Notes: generated by a model not told the origin, from the letters alone. A stretch of DNA of 64,000 bases from Oscarella lobularis (GCF_947507565.1 NC_089194.1:1116001-1180000); one strand, 5' to 3'; positions 48,398 through 60,153 are shown, counted from the stretch's first letter. Numbers and translations are program-made.

Positions 48398-49799
48398 ATG
48401 GCCAGCGTAAAACGCGACCGAAGAGTCAAATTCGACGAGACGGAAGAGAAGCCCAGGGGGGATAGGGATGAGGTGAGTGCCACGCCACCCAAGGTCCCAA
48501 CGCCACGCCATCCCCACAAGAGCGTAGAGACTCAGAACAGGGCCAACAAAGCTAGTATATATAGCGAAAAGGCCTTGTACTCTACGACAGATTTAGAATG
48601 CCCAGAGGGGGCGGATCTAATTCCTCAGTGACGGTTCTTCACTTTCCCTTGCCCTACGACTCTACTAGGACTCACTACTAAGGAATGGTATTAGAGACCT
48701 CTCTACTCTTAGCTAAGAGTCTTGCCTTTCTTCATGGAAACTAAGAACTAATACCGCTGACGTAATGCTAACCACGACCTCGAAATTTCCTGTTCATGCA
48801 GTTTTGTTGCCTACTATTATATCCTGCTTAGCTTTTTAGTGCAAAGGCTGTGGAATTTAGTTTCTATTTTTTTTCTCTCTTCTTTCTTTACAGGTCATCG
48901 ATGCTCTGTCTGAACTAAGTCGTGCTGACTCGGCTACGAGCATCGATCAATGCGGAGAAACTATACTGCGTGCTATTGAACGAGCGAAGGGCAGACGGGA
49001 TGCTAAGAACGAGCAGGATGTGCACCTGCAGCTCGAACGTGCCGTTTTGGAGCGGGATCGAGCTCTTGCTCAGGTGCGTTGGCACTTCTAAAACATGCGT
49101 GGCTCACCTGCATCGACGCGAAGGCCTCTGCGAAGCGGATTTCGTCGCGATTTGCTGGCTGTTTAGAGCGCGCTATGTTTACTGATTAATAATTTTTCTA
49201 ATTTACCTGATAGGTTGACAGATTGTCGAGAGACAATAGAGAGCTCAGGACTCATCTGCAGCGTCTTGAAGAAGAAAATTCTTCGCTAGATCCCTTCAGA
49301 ATGCAATGCATGCAGGTCGAGAAAAAAGTCTCCTACATTGACGTCATCATACCTTTGAATTTTCTGCAAACGTTAGACTCAACTAGAGACGGTGGCGCTG
49401 GAGCGTGACGTCCTCCACGATCAAAATATTCAACTGCAAGAAGAGCTGGAAAATCTAAGGACAATATACAGGTACACAGATAACCACTAGGAGGTACCTT
49501 TGCTATGTAGACGTGTACCATTATTGCACAGTTTGCACAAATCGCTGTCTCAAGAAAAGGAGCTCAAGAACCAATTCTCGACATCAATGGACGATTTCGA
49601 GCAGTGCCTCCGAAAACGCGAAAGCGAAGTGATGCTCGCTCAGGAAGAGAACCGCCTATTGGCCGCGCGAGTGGAACAGATCAAAATGGAGCGAAACGAA
49701 ATTGCGACGAACTACGACGAACTGCAAAGAGGCTACAAAAAACTCGCCGAACAAAATCGAATGCTGAATCGCTACATCGAAAGACAGGGAATTATTTAG
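48398..49799 (+). CDS. Coiled-coil protein, unrecognised
   Basis: Five exons (48398-48472, 48894-49073, 49214-49315, 49389-49471, 49511-49799) join in frame to 242 aa. It starts MASVKRDRRVKFDETEEKP and then is almost wholly heptad-patterned (LQLERAVLERDRALAQ, LRTHLQRLEEENSS, LHDQNIQLQEELENL, LRKRESEVMLAQEENRLL, YKKLAEQNRMLNRYIERQ). Cytosolic, dimeric rod expected. It converges on the cysteine synthase gene, with 21 bp between the two stop codons. No family assigned. Confidence 0.75.
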
Positions 49800-49820
49800 G
49801 ATAGAGCATTTCTGTAAGCT

Positions 49821-52732
49821 TCAGGTATAGAAGACAGCAGCCCTAAGAATAAACAAATTAGCGTAAAAAGTCTTTTTCTCTTTGTGCGCACCTTTTGATT
49901 CGATCCACTTCTTGTTGAACAGACGAGCCTGATAGCGCTAGAATTTTTTCAAATTATAAATCTTAAGGAATCTTAGCTTTTGGCTTCAACACCTGTCCTC
50001 CGTCGCAAAGGCAAGTTACGATCGTGTGTCCTGGACCGAGTTTCGTCGCTAACTAGAAACGAAGTAACGTTTCGAAACCGTGCAACGTTGTGTGGCTGAT
50101 TATTGTCCTTACCTGAACGGCGGCTGAGACGTTCAGTCCCGATGAGGCCCCCACGCAAAAGCCTTCCTCAAACAATAACCGAAACGTCTGTGGAATTGAA
50201 ACACGCCGTTTAGAACACGTAGACAGGCTAAGAGTTTGATAGGAACTTGATCTTCTAACTGAGTGCGGTCGAAGAAGGCAAACTTCGAACTGGGGCCCCT
50301 TTCGGCAAATATACGCAAGAGACGCGTCGTTTGACCGTTAAAACGTCGAAAAAAGCACGTTTTGAACGTAAAACCATTCAAAAAAAGAACAAAAAACATC
50401 GACACTTGAACACAAACCCCACGGAAGACGGTGCTATGGAGGTTTATCCCGGTGACAGAGGTGCCCAGGAGCTGGGAGAGAGATGCGAGAACTAGGAAGG
50501 CGTGCAATGTTACACCCTTGTCAAGTGAGGAATGAGGCGACCACCGGGTCATAGTGCCTCAAGCCTTGGGGAGTGTTGCCAATCTCCCTTCTATCCTAGC
50601 CACGAGCTCTGCTCTGCTCCATCTGATAAGTACTTGTAAACGCTGGGTATTTATACTCATACGCGACTAGGGACGAACGACTGCAGCTATTCACGATCAA
50701 AAAGCTACAAAAAGTGCCTCGTTTGAACTGAAACCTCTGCCAATCGGCCGCAAATGCATTTCTGCTGACAAAAACAAACACAATTTTGTTGCAAATCAAA
50801 TCAAAACCGAAAAAACAACAAGGAATGTGTGCCTACGTACGCAAGACACGCCCTGTCACGCTACATTGAGCAACGCATGACGTCAATCGTCACGCATTGC
50901 TACGAAATGCCCTAATACGATAAGTAGACGCAATAAATCAGCCGCCAAGTGTGTTGTGAGTTCATTCTAAAGAAATTCCTTCGCTATTTGGACGCAAAAA
51001 GCGAACGAATACGCAATAACGGCAAAGAGCTTTGTCAGCAAAATCAAGGCGCTACGTCGGTTCTATAACGGGCACTTGAACGTGCGCTACACATAGACGA
51101 CTCAAACTGACAAACAAACGCGATTCTACATGTATTTGACGGTTCTAACGTCACCACGGGAGTAAAACAAACGTTTGAACGGGTAAAACTTGCCATTTCG
51201 ATAGCGTCGGCGTCTTTGACTAGCAGAGCGTCGTCAAGTTGGGTCCCTTTGAGATTCTGCGTTAATCTACCTTGACCAATACCTTCGGGGAATAGAAGTT
51301 GAACGCGCTTGCGAGTTCTAATAGCTGACTCTACCTTCGGTTATCGACGAACCGTCGCTTCGTTTAAACTCTCCCGTGTGAAACCAATTGTAGAGAACGC
51401 TGCCTTGAGGATCGGCGAGAACTACCCTGATGTCAGATCGTTTCGACTTAAGATAGGACCCAACTCCTATAGCAGTAGCACCAACACTTGATAAGGATCA
51501 AAGGGACAAGCAAAGAGAGTCGACTAACCAGCTAATGTGCCTCCAGTGCCAGTACCAAATACTACCGCGTCAACCTTGCCTTCTATCAACACCAGGAAAG
51601 TGTCAGCTTAACTTTATCGTTATAGGCGTGCATGCAGATCAAGACGGTCTCCTAAGCGAATTTATTTTGCTACAAGTACCTGTCTGATTCCATATTTCTG
51701 GGCCTGTTGTTTCGACGTGTGCCTGTCTATTGGCCGTGTTGTCGAACTGCATTTACAGTGCAAACGAAGAAGTGTCGAATATCGAATCTATGTCACCTGA
51801 TTTGTCCAAACGGCATTGGGTAGTGATTCAGCAAATCGCCGAGCCTTCCATATGACATCAAGCATTGGTCCACTTTCCTAATAACTATCGTTACCTGGTG
51901 ATTATAATTGTCCGGATTGTCAAACGGCACCGCCGGCACGGGTCTCACTTCCGCTCCAAGGCTATGAAGAATGTCAATCTTCTCCTATAAGAAAACGCAA
52001 GACGAATTTCAAAGCGAACACGAGATTATAGATCGAATTAAATATTAAGTTCATATAAGAACCTCTAAATACACATCTTGCCTGCGACTGAGTATCGGGC
52101 ATATATATGACACAAGCATAGCCCAAAGAATTGCACATGTGAGCCAAACCAATTCCTAGTAAATATCCAGCTGGAGTATTTATAAAAAAATTCCTCATCG
52201 GATCTATACCAGTGTTTCCAGCTGTTCCCTCTACAACTGTTCCGCCAGACCGAAGGATTCCTACGCGAATAGTTTGTTTACGTTTGACCAGTTAATTAAA
52301 TTAAATATGATTTAATTAATTAATTTACCTTGACGTTCAGCGTCTTTGATTAGAAACAAAGCGGCGCGATCTTTGACCGAACCGCCAGGATTTAGGAACT
52401 CTGCTTTCACGAGTATGTCGCATCCTAAAAAAATGTTTTGTTTCCGTCTACGTAAACATTCCAAAGAGGCGATCCTGAGGTAACGGTTCCTACCGGTCGA
52501 CTGGCTTATTTTCTCCAGTCGAATCAGTGGCGTGCTAAAAAGAGTCGACGATCTACGAGACCGCTTACAGATTTTTGAATTTCGGCTCACTTTCCCACTG
52601 TTCCGAGGAAGCCAGGGCGAATAGATTCACTCTAACAAGCTCAAGATGCTGGAAGAAATTAGAAAGAGCTTCGAAGCGTACGCTTAACGTCCTTCTGCAG
52701 CGCTTCAACGCAGAGAAGGTTCGGAAAGCCAT
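49821..52732 (-). CDS. Mitochondrial-type cysteine synthase (O-acetylserine sulfhydrylase-like)
   Basis: About 14 minus-strand exons from the ATG at 52732. Presequence [20 protein letters not shown] looks mitochondrial. Fold-II PLP motifs follow: [24 protein letters not shown] with the Schiff-base Lys, [72 protein letters not shown], and [21 protein letters not shown]. This is closest to the fungal YGR012W-type cysteine synthase, not animal CBS: no heme or CBS domain. The first intron is only 34 bp if the model is right. Two introns are GC-AG: CAG/GCAAGA after SQ (at 52081) and ATG/GCAAGT (at 51193), the latter ~1 kb long. Confidence 0.85.
50190..51192. other. 1-kb intron of the cysteine synthase gene
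   Basis: Far longer than neighbouring introns (about 50-140 bp). No recognisable element; several open stretches but no protein family. Donor is GC (ATG/GCAAGT on the minus strand). Confidence 0.45.
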
Positions 52733-52802
52733 CGATAGTAGACCCCACGCGCGCTAAGGTAAGGGTGCTCGCTGAGTGTCCTTCATTTCATCATAGATGT
52801 AA

Positions 52803-52840
52803 CTAGCTAAGTCACCCGCCTTCGGCGGGAGCCCGTGAGT
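52803..52840 (-). repeat. Helitron 3' terminal hairpin and CTAG end
   Basis: Plus strand: ctag ctaagtca cccgcc ttc ggcggg agcccg. Read on the minus strand this is a stem-loop followed by a CTAG terminus. Confidence 0.7.
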
Positions 52841-52924
52841 ATTGAGGTGATGTTTTCGCGTCTGTGTTAGCATTACCCAGGCAACACCAACGTGGAGGTC
52901 CAGACGCTTCGTTGCCCAAACTGG

Positions 52925-53197
52925 TGGTCGTTTTGAGTGGTCAAAACAGACAGATTCAAAGACAGACTGGCAGAAATTACACAAAAAATCACGAAGGCGT
53001 AGGCTCACAGACAGAAAGTACGCAAACAAACAGACAAATTGGGATACAGACAGGCAGAAACTACACAGACAAATAAATATATGCGGAGACACGCAAACAA
53101 ACAGACAATGTTTAAACAAACACACAGATGCGGACACAGACAGGCAGAAACTACACAGACAAATACAGATATGCGGAGACAGACGCGAAGAAACTTT

Positions 53198-53228
<31 letters not shown>

Positions 53229-53690
53229 TGCAAGGACAGACAGGCAGACAAACACGAAAGGGGAGACAGACAGGCAGAAACTATGCTAACAAACATACAT
53301 CGGACACAGACAGGCAGAGACTACACAGACAAATATACATATGTGGAGAGGCAAGCAGTACAGTACAGAGACAAACACACAGATGCATCAGAGACAGGCA
53401 AAAACTACATACAGATGGCAAGGCAGACAGGCTGACATTACATAGAGAAACACACAAATGCAAAGACGGAAAGGGAGAAAGTACACAGACAGAACACGAA
53501 GGCGGAGACAGACGTGCAGAAACTATACAAACAAACACACAGATGCGGATACAGACAGGCAGAAACTACACAGACAAACACACAGATGCGAACACAGACA
53601 AACACACAGATGCGAATCGCAGAGAGGATACACAGATGCGAATCAGAGAGAGGCAAAAACTACACAAACACAGACAAACTTTAAGAGGGG
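52925..53690. repeat. CAGACA-rich minisatellite inside the Helitron
   Basis: Irregular tandem array of units such as acagacaggcagaaactaca and cagacaaacacacagatgcg, with a pure (cagacaga)n core near 53197-53230. Units are shuffled and interrupted. The open frames through it are repetitive Cys/Leu/Ser strings and are not genes. Confidence 0.85.
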
Positions 53691-53713
53691 TGATGTAGAT
53701 AGGTGGTGGCAGT

Positions 53714-55560
53714 TTAGGACAGAACTTCGTGGTAGATGACGTTTCTGGTGGACGGTGTGTTTACGTGTATAAAGATACTGCTGTTGCTTGATACTCTGCT
53801 GCATGCAACGTAGAACTGGCCGTGGCTAAAGCATGGGTCTTGTAACTCGAGACCTGTCCTTGAGACTTGTTTATTGTCATCGCCATTGCAGGTTTGATTG
53901 GGAACTGGCGTCGAGTAAACGTAAAAGGCAATTCGGTGTCCGATGGCGTTAGTGATATCATTGGAAGGTAGAGTATTTCCCCTTTTCGTGAGCCGGTGGA
54001 GATGACGGTTTCTAAACATCTTTCCATAGTCTTCCTTATGATGAGTCTTATACCGTTTGCAATTCCTGGAGCGAGATTGCGAAGGACCATGACAGGCAAA
54101 CCGATTTTGAGACGAAGTTGATAGGGCGGCATTCCAGATGGTTGCAGAGAGTTCAAAAACTCCAAAGGATACTGAGTAGCATCATCTTCGTTTGGAACGC
54201 TGTCAATTGCATTATAGGTTTGACGTCGTTTCCTGGAAATCTATTGAGTAGAGTATTGTTTATGGCGTTGACGGTCTCGTTGAGAGGTGCCAGAATCGCT
54301 CTTTCCATCAGCCAGTCAATGTCGGCGTGGTTGTCTTCCAGGTTGTCGTAAACTTTGTCGAAGAGCTCTTCTTCTGTAGAAACGATATGACACAATTCTT
54401 CAGGTACAGTGATGGTTTGGGTGTCATGTGTACACGGTATTTTTTCATCGCCAACGGTGAGGAGAAGATCGGAGAAAGCTGCTGCGTTGAGATCGTTGTG
54501 TAGGTGAACTCTCATGTTCGATGTCAAGAATGGGTTTCTACGTAACGCCATAGTGGGGACGATTTCAGGTAAGAGTGAATTTCGTTTGCCCATGTTCCTC
54601 CGCGGATGACTGGAAGAGTTTGGCGAAAGTCCCCGGAAAGAACAAAGAGAACTCCGCCAAAAATATTCTGACATTCTCGTATGTCTCGGAAAGTGCGATC
54701 GACCGCTTCGAGTGCAACTCTGTTCATCATTGTTGATTCATGCCAGAAGACAGCAGAGCATTCTTTGATTAATTTTGGCGTTTGCGTTCCTTTCTTGATG
54801 TTGCACATTGGTTGGTCGGAAGAGGTAAGGTCGAGAGGGATTTTAAATGTAGAATGTGATGTTCGTCCATTGGGAAGTAGTTGCGAAGCGATTCCACTGC
54901 TGGCCGTTGCAAGGGCTATAAGTCGTTGACTTCGAATGCGACTGAGAGCCATTTTCGCAAGGTAGGTTTTGCCTGTTCCTCCTGGTGCGTCGATGAATAA
55001 GAATCCTCCTCGTCTTTCCTCAATCAGTTGACTGATGCGGTCGTATATAATTCGTTGATCAAGTGTAATGTTGTCCTCATATTCGTCAAGAAATTGTTGA
55101 AGAACTGTGACGTCGTAAGCAGTCTCTCTAGCGTAATCGGATGCCGAGGAATCAGAATGAGTTCTGTTTGTAGTAGGAAAGCTAAAATGAGTAAGGTTGT
55201 CACCGGATATTTCGTGCACAATGTCTTCAATTCGGATTAGAGCGTCGTTGTACAATGCCGGCGTGAAAGGAGCGTCAAACTCGCGCGTTGCTTGACGATA
55301 GCGGTGAAGAAAGTCTTCGGTCATTGAATTTTTGTGCGTTTCCCATAGATGAAGAGGATCAGCAACTGACAGGAAGTGAGCAGAATGGAAAATGGGACGC
55401 GCAGAGAATGAGGTGAGGCGTGGGCGGAAGCTTCTTCCATTCCAGTTCTCCAATGAGCGTCATCTTCGAGCAGTCCAAGAGCACGACACGCTTCGCGAAA
55501 GCTGGTGTAGAGATTGCCGTCGACTGTGCGGAGGTCTTCGAATGAACAGAAAACGGAAAT
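53714..55560 (-). pseudogene. Helitron PIF1-type helicase remnant
   Basis: Helitron helicase in order: FEDLRTVDGNLYTSFREACR with GLLEDDAHW, PLHLWETHKNSMTEDFLHRY, Walker A FIDAPGGTGKTYLAK, LPNGRTSHSTFKIP, Walker-B region SAVFWHESTMM, GGVLFVLSGDFRQTLPV, ERAILAPLNETVNAINN, IGLPVMVLRNL, and MTINKSQGQ with GQFYVACSRV. The pieces fall in different frames, with about four frameshifts, so the gene is dead. The upstream relaxase part is absent. Motif conservation suggests decay is not ancient. Confidence 0.85.
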
Positions 55561-55570
55561 GGAGAGAAAT

Positions 55571-56374
55571 GCAATACAGGGAATAATGTTGGAAGGCGGT
55601 TGTGCGCAATCGATCAACGCAACAGCACAGTAGCGCGACTTTGAAAACACGGCTTCGAAAGCGATGTGAGCGCGAATCGGCGAGAGAAAAAGCTTCGAAG
55701 AGTAGAAAAACGTCGTCGGGACTTCGATGGACCCGCCGAAGTGAGCGCTTTACGGAGAAAAACGCCGGGTTCCTGAAGGGGGCCTCGGCGCCAGTCGAAA
55801 GTGGAAGGGTATTTAGGGAGACGTAATAAAGCGACCCTGATGTCGAGAAAGCCGTTCGAACGACTTTCGAACTTGATCGATAATGGCGACAGCTCGAAAA
55901 CGGAGCCTTCCGAAAGTTTTCGGGCGAAAGCGAACGGTTAGACAGCTTCGCGGCGACGAAAGATCGCCGTGGGACGTTCAAACGAAGACCGACGACGCGG
56001 GGTTTCGGAGAACTGGGCAGGGGGTGTGCCATTAGACCAAGATGGCGGCGACCATAATCCAAGATGGCGCTGTTCAATTTTGGCAAGATGGCGGATGCGC
56101 GTTTAGTACTATAGATGTCTATTACATCTATGATTTCATTGTGGCGCTGATTTAATTTCTGACAAAACATTCTTTCACCCTACTACGAAATGTAACCACT
56201 ACCTGACATGGTGCGTCAAGATAACTTTTGCCCGAACGTATTTATCCATATATACTACTGTACTGTATAGCATTCTAAACACAGTGCCAACAGAGACTAA
56301 GAGAGAAAGGTGCCAAGCAGATAAATCCGTTCCTAATAGACATAACCGGACGATCACATAGCTAAAGACTTAAG
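55571..56374. other. Intergenic, no gene recognised
   Basis: GC-rich, CGA-rich stretch (55600-56050) open in several frames, then AT-rich. It resembles the foldback-arm composition at 23.5-23.9 kb but I could not align it. No protein family seen. Confidence 0.35.
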
Positions 56375-58654
56375 TCACACGTTGCCAAACTCGTTTATCA
56401 CCCAATATATTCCATCTTCAGGAACGACAGTAAAAGCTCGGTAAAAATCGGCCGAATCCTGCAGCAGCAGAGCAACTTCAATTGTAACTTTCAAGTCGTC
56501 GTTATAGAACAGTTCGACTGTGAACTCGTCCTCAACATGAATAACGCCAGAAGCCGGCCGAACGAACAAATGGTACGTCTCCGAATCGTTTGGGGCATCA
56601 ACTACAAACAATAAATACAAATATAATGGTATATCCCCGTATTAAATTTTTTTTACGAATAGCCGTATCTCCGTTGATTTCGATTTTGTCCGGGCACGCA
56701 GAAGAATTCCCGCATTGATTCGAAACAATATCAACAATTATACGTGATCCTGATGTTGAACGTGCTACAAATTTCCAAGGTCTCTTAGTTAGACATGGAA
56801 ACTCGATTGTTCCAGAGCAATCAAAACCTTAGCAGACTAGAGTCATACATGCACGCGACAGACAAAAAAATTGAAGCTCACCAACAGTGAAACCAATAAC
56901 GCTGTCGCCATCACAACTTGCGCTAACGTCTAGTTCTGAAGTCGAGTTGTTTATAAGGCTGCTCACGAGAAAGACCTCGCACTCGTCTGACGAAATACGC
57001 GTGCTACAGCTGCAATTTCAAAGATCATAAGACTGAATAAGCTAGTGCATAAATGCGATGTACTTGGGCTCGTTTTGCGCACTGGTACGCTCAACAAAAC
57101 TGTACTGAATTTCTTCTTCGTTCCCCGAACTAACTTCAATTTAGGAATTGCGTCATGTTATATAATAACTCAACGTACATTAGTGTAGCGCGTTCTCTTT
57201 CTATGCTGGCAATGGAACAGTTGTCCGCCAGAATATTCCTAATTACCAGTTTTATCAGTTTAGTTTTTGCCTCTATATGTACGTTATATATAGGCTTACT
57301 GCTTGAGAAACGGTTGAACAGTTACCAAAGCTTCGGGGCTTAATGAGCAAGAGGCAGTTTCTCTATACAAAACACGTATATAAACAGTTGACGTCAATTT
57401 GCTATCATATATATGCATACAAGCTGAAAGGAATGAGGCCCGAGCTTTGAACGTTTCGAATTTTGCAGTAACCATCGTCAGCGTTCATATTGTTTATACT
57501 GTAATATTAGGTTATAGGATATTTAGACAACGATTTTGTCTCTCTCACTTGAAAGCACAGAAAACGACGAGAGAGTCGTCGGCACAACAATTATAAAGAC
57601 TTTTTCCATGAACTGTGATTTTCGTTTGAAGGTGTCTCTGGGAGCAGTTGTTCCGGGCTCCCGGTGTCGGCAATACAAACAGGTAGGCAGAAGGTATGAG
57701 CGGGCTAAAGCTGACACAGCGACTAAGTGAGCCAATTTCACTGCTTGAATCAATCAAAGAGTCTTGTCCTGGATAGAAAATATTTACAAGACTTAAACTG
57801 GGTGTTTGAGAGTGATAGACAAGAGCATCGACGAGATCAATTGCCGTCAAATCAGAATTAACAGGAAAACTAGAGAAAATCAGAACTGATAAATTGACTT
57901 GTTAAAATAAACGTTCCTACTCGGCAGCAGAGCCTCTATGGAGCGAAACGGAGGCAGGTTGTCGCAAAAAGCTAATTGGTGCATCCGGTGTAAAGTCTCC
58001 AATAGAAGTCCGGCCTATGACAAAGTAGCCATTGGGGTGTGTTTGGGCTCCTGTCAAAGCGACAACCGCGTATACAAGCTCTCCAAATCCATCATCGTTG
58101 CCCAAAACAACGACAAATTCTCCTAGTGGCGTCGATCCCATTCCGTAGTCCCACAGTTCGACGTACTCGCTATTGTCCTCGCCGGGATTATTGGCGTTCA
58201 CTTCATTGATGACGACAAGGTGAAACGGATCGTAGCACGCCGTCGGATTGGCCGGATCCCACGCGGAAAACGCGTCGCAAGAGACGCTGTGAACAGCGGT
58301 CAGGTCGACGCAGGCGGCCTGAACGCGCTCGCAGAAATCTCGACACGGTCGTCGCACGACGTTCTCGCCCGTCGCGTTGTTCAGACGACAGTCGGGAAAG
58401 TAAAGTAAACAAGCGAACAGACCCAAATCGGACGAACAGGAGTCGGAAAGTGCGGCGTTGTCGAAGTTTGACGACAGTGCCGTTGCCGCGGCCGAGACGG
58501 TCGTCTCGCCAAAATCGTTCGGCAAATAGGTTTGGGTTATGCCGTTGTCTGTGCACGCCGACGCGCCAGTGATTGGCTCACACGTTGGAGCCCCGTCGAC
58601 TAAAGAGGAAACGACGACAATGACGGCGACGTGAAAGAGGGAGTCGACGGCCAT
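56375..58654 (-). CDS. Secreted Frizzled-CRD plus lamin-tail-domain protein, copy A
   Basis: Six or so minus-strand exons (57921-58654, about 57549-57869, then near 57064-57110, 56881-57010, 56660-56830, 56375-56600) join in frame. Signal peptide, then a Frizzled-type CRD: CEPITGASAC, TYLPNDFGETT, DSCSSDLGLFACLLYFPDC, VRRPCRDFCERVQAAC. An extracellular LTD follows: FHLVVINEVNANNPGEDNSE, YVELWDYG, HPNGYFVIG, DALVYH, LPTPGARNNC. The rest has paired Cys exons (DECEVFLVSSL, FDCSGTIEFPC) and a beta-rich end (VIHVEDEFTVELFYNDD). No TM helix. A Wnt- or lipid-binding role for the CRD is inference. Near-identical to the gene at 61412-63709. Confidence 0.85.
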
Positions 58655-58738
58655 TGCGGTGATTGGAGAGTGGAGCGTTGGTAGACTGTAAGGCATGCAT
58701 AGATGCATAGATGCACGAGGGCGAATACAAAGCGATGC

Positions 58739-58935
58739 AAACGAGACAGTTATGACCTCCAGGTGTTACGAGGGCGGGACGCGGAACTGCGAAGCGTACG
58801 CTCGACGTCCTTCTGCCGCACTTGAGCGCAGAGAGAGTTCGGAAAGCCATCGATAGTAAAACGAGTCGCCCTCGCGCGCGTTCGGTCCTGCTTTGACGGA
58901 GGCCACACCCTTCGCTCGAAGGAAATAGTGTACAT
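58739..58935 (-). repeat. Presequence-exon-like repeat upstream of copy A
   Basis: Minus strand reads MAFRTLSALKCGRRTSSVRF, closely matching the start of the cysteine synthase gene ([20 protein letters not shown]) in DNA as well as protein (ggaaagccatcgatagta shared). It is out of frame with the CRD gene start at 58654, so it seems to be a copied exon fragment in its 5' flank. A second copy sits at 63780-63976. Confidence 0.7.
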
Positions 58936-59204
58936 TCCAGGGAGTTTGTATGCTACGGTCCACGTGAAAGGGCCAGGTGACCTGACTAGGTTGACGCCTG
59001 CCAATTATACTGCTTGGTAATTGAATTTGTGGACTTTCAGTATGAAGTAATGTACAGTACTGAAATTTGGAGTAACTTAGAGTAAATAAAAGTGAAACTA
59101 TCACACATCTCAATTTCAACGTCTAAGTCGGTTGTACCAGACAAATAGAGTAGACTCATCTCATCCATTACCACTTCCGACGTCTACGACTCTCGTTTAG
59201 CACT

Positions 59205-59956
59205 ATGCTGACAAACGTCTTTCTTCTTTTACAGACTGCCGCTGTCGTGCTTGCTTATGACCAATTTGGGGGAAATTACACACTACCCCCTTGTCGCGAG
59301 AGTCTCTGCCTAAAGCCTTGTGGTGAGCATGTAGTTTCTCTAACTATTGAGTAATCATTTATTTGGTGCTGTACACAGCCAATTTAAACAAAGATCTAGC
59401 CTACATTCGGGTGTGGATAGACAAATGGCCGTTCACACTCGCAGACAAAGAAATTTCAGCAGGCATCGTCGTCGAACCTAGTAATAAGATCTTAACTTAA
59501 TAACTGCTTGCCCAGCCGTCAGTCATGATGCGGTCGTTCTCTTAGGAATAGAACTAAGCGACCTAGTTTGCTCTATACAAGCTGTGGCAACGTATGATTT
59601 TGGGAAGAACGTCACGTATGATTATCAGTTTCATTGGTGCAAAGAGCATTATACCGTGCCACCGCACGTCAACTGTCCAGCACACAGTATAGACATCTTT
59701 ATAGCTGCACTACTACACAGTCTGAGAGTTTCTCTGTAGAGCCTCAAATGTACGGCCATACATTCGCTGTCGAGCAGATCTTCGACTATTTTCTTTTGCC
59801 TATTGTAAGGTGGCCTCGTCTTCGTTTAGGTATATATCTAATGAATCAATTTTTTTATAGAAAGAAGGACGTGCTATAGCAAAATTTATCAGCTCAACTG
59901 GTAACGTTCTTGCGTGCATTGATGTCTTATTGAGGCATCCAAAGGAACAGATTTGA
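59205..59956 (+). CDS. Secreted ML/NPC2-like protein, copy 1
   Basis: Five exons (59205-59322, 59379-59480, 59546-59686, 59740-59804, 59861-59956) join in frame to 173 aa. Signal peptide LTNVFLLLQTAAVVLA, then CRESLCLKPC, SDLVC, HWC, a CP motif VNCPAH, and KFISSTGNVLACIDVLL at the end. Size, signal peptide, the late ...CP... and the terminal L-x-C beta strand suggest the ML (MD-2-related lipid-binding/NPC2) fold, but sequence similarity is weak. It lies between the two CRD-LTD genes and is divergent from copy A. Confidence 0.55.
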
Positions 59957-60153
59957 ATCAATTACGTTATTCAGATTAGTCCTAGCTCGTGACTCACCAC
60001 GGCATTAACATTCTTGCAGTTTCAGCCGCATGACGGTAATCGCACAACCGTGTCCCGTTTCTTTTCCTTCTTCTTGCGTTTTAGTTTCTTCCCAACGCAC
60101 CTACGTATGCACTTTCCTCTCTCCTTGTACGCCATTTACCTGACAGTTACCTC

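Larger units (their letters stand above)
52803..55570 (-). mobile_element. 5'-truncated Helitron
   Basis: Minus-strand order is: helicase remnant (55560 to 53714), a minisatellite, then a 3' terminus. The terminus has a 6-bp-stem hairpin (CCCGCC-GAA-GGCGGG), then TGACTTAG and CTAG at 52806-52803 followed by T, as Helitron 3' ends do (hairpin, about 10 nt, CTRR, inserted next to T). No HUH/Rep relaxase is seen, so the 5' half is missing or has been displaced. The insertion point is 70 bp upstream of the cysteine synthase start codon, so it may influence that promoter. Confidence 0.72.

Noticed and set aside
52754-53696. Long open frames rich in Cys/Leu/Ser or Gln/Thr.
   Set aside because: They are translations of the CAGACA minisatellite, open in several frames because of the repeat period.
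55460-56170. 236-codon minus-strand ORF upstream of the Helitron helicase, a possible Rep domain.
   Set aside because: No HUH motif or catalytic Tyr context; composition only. The helicase similarity stops near 55560.
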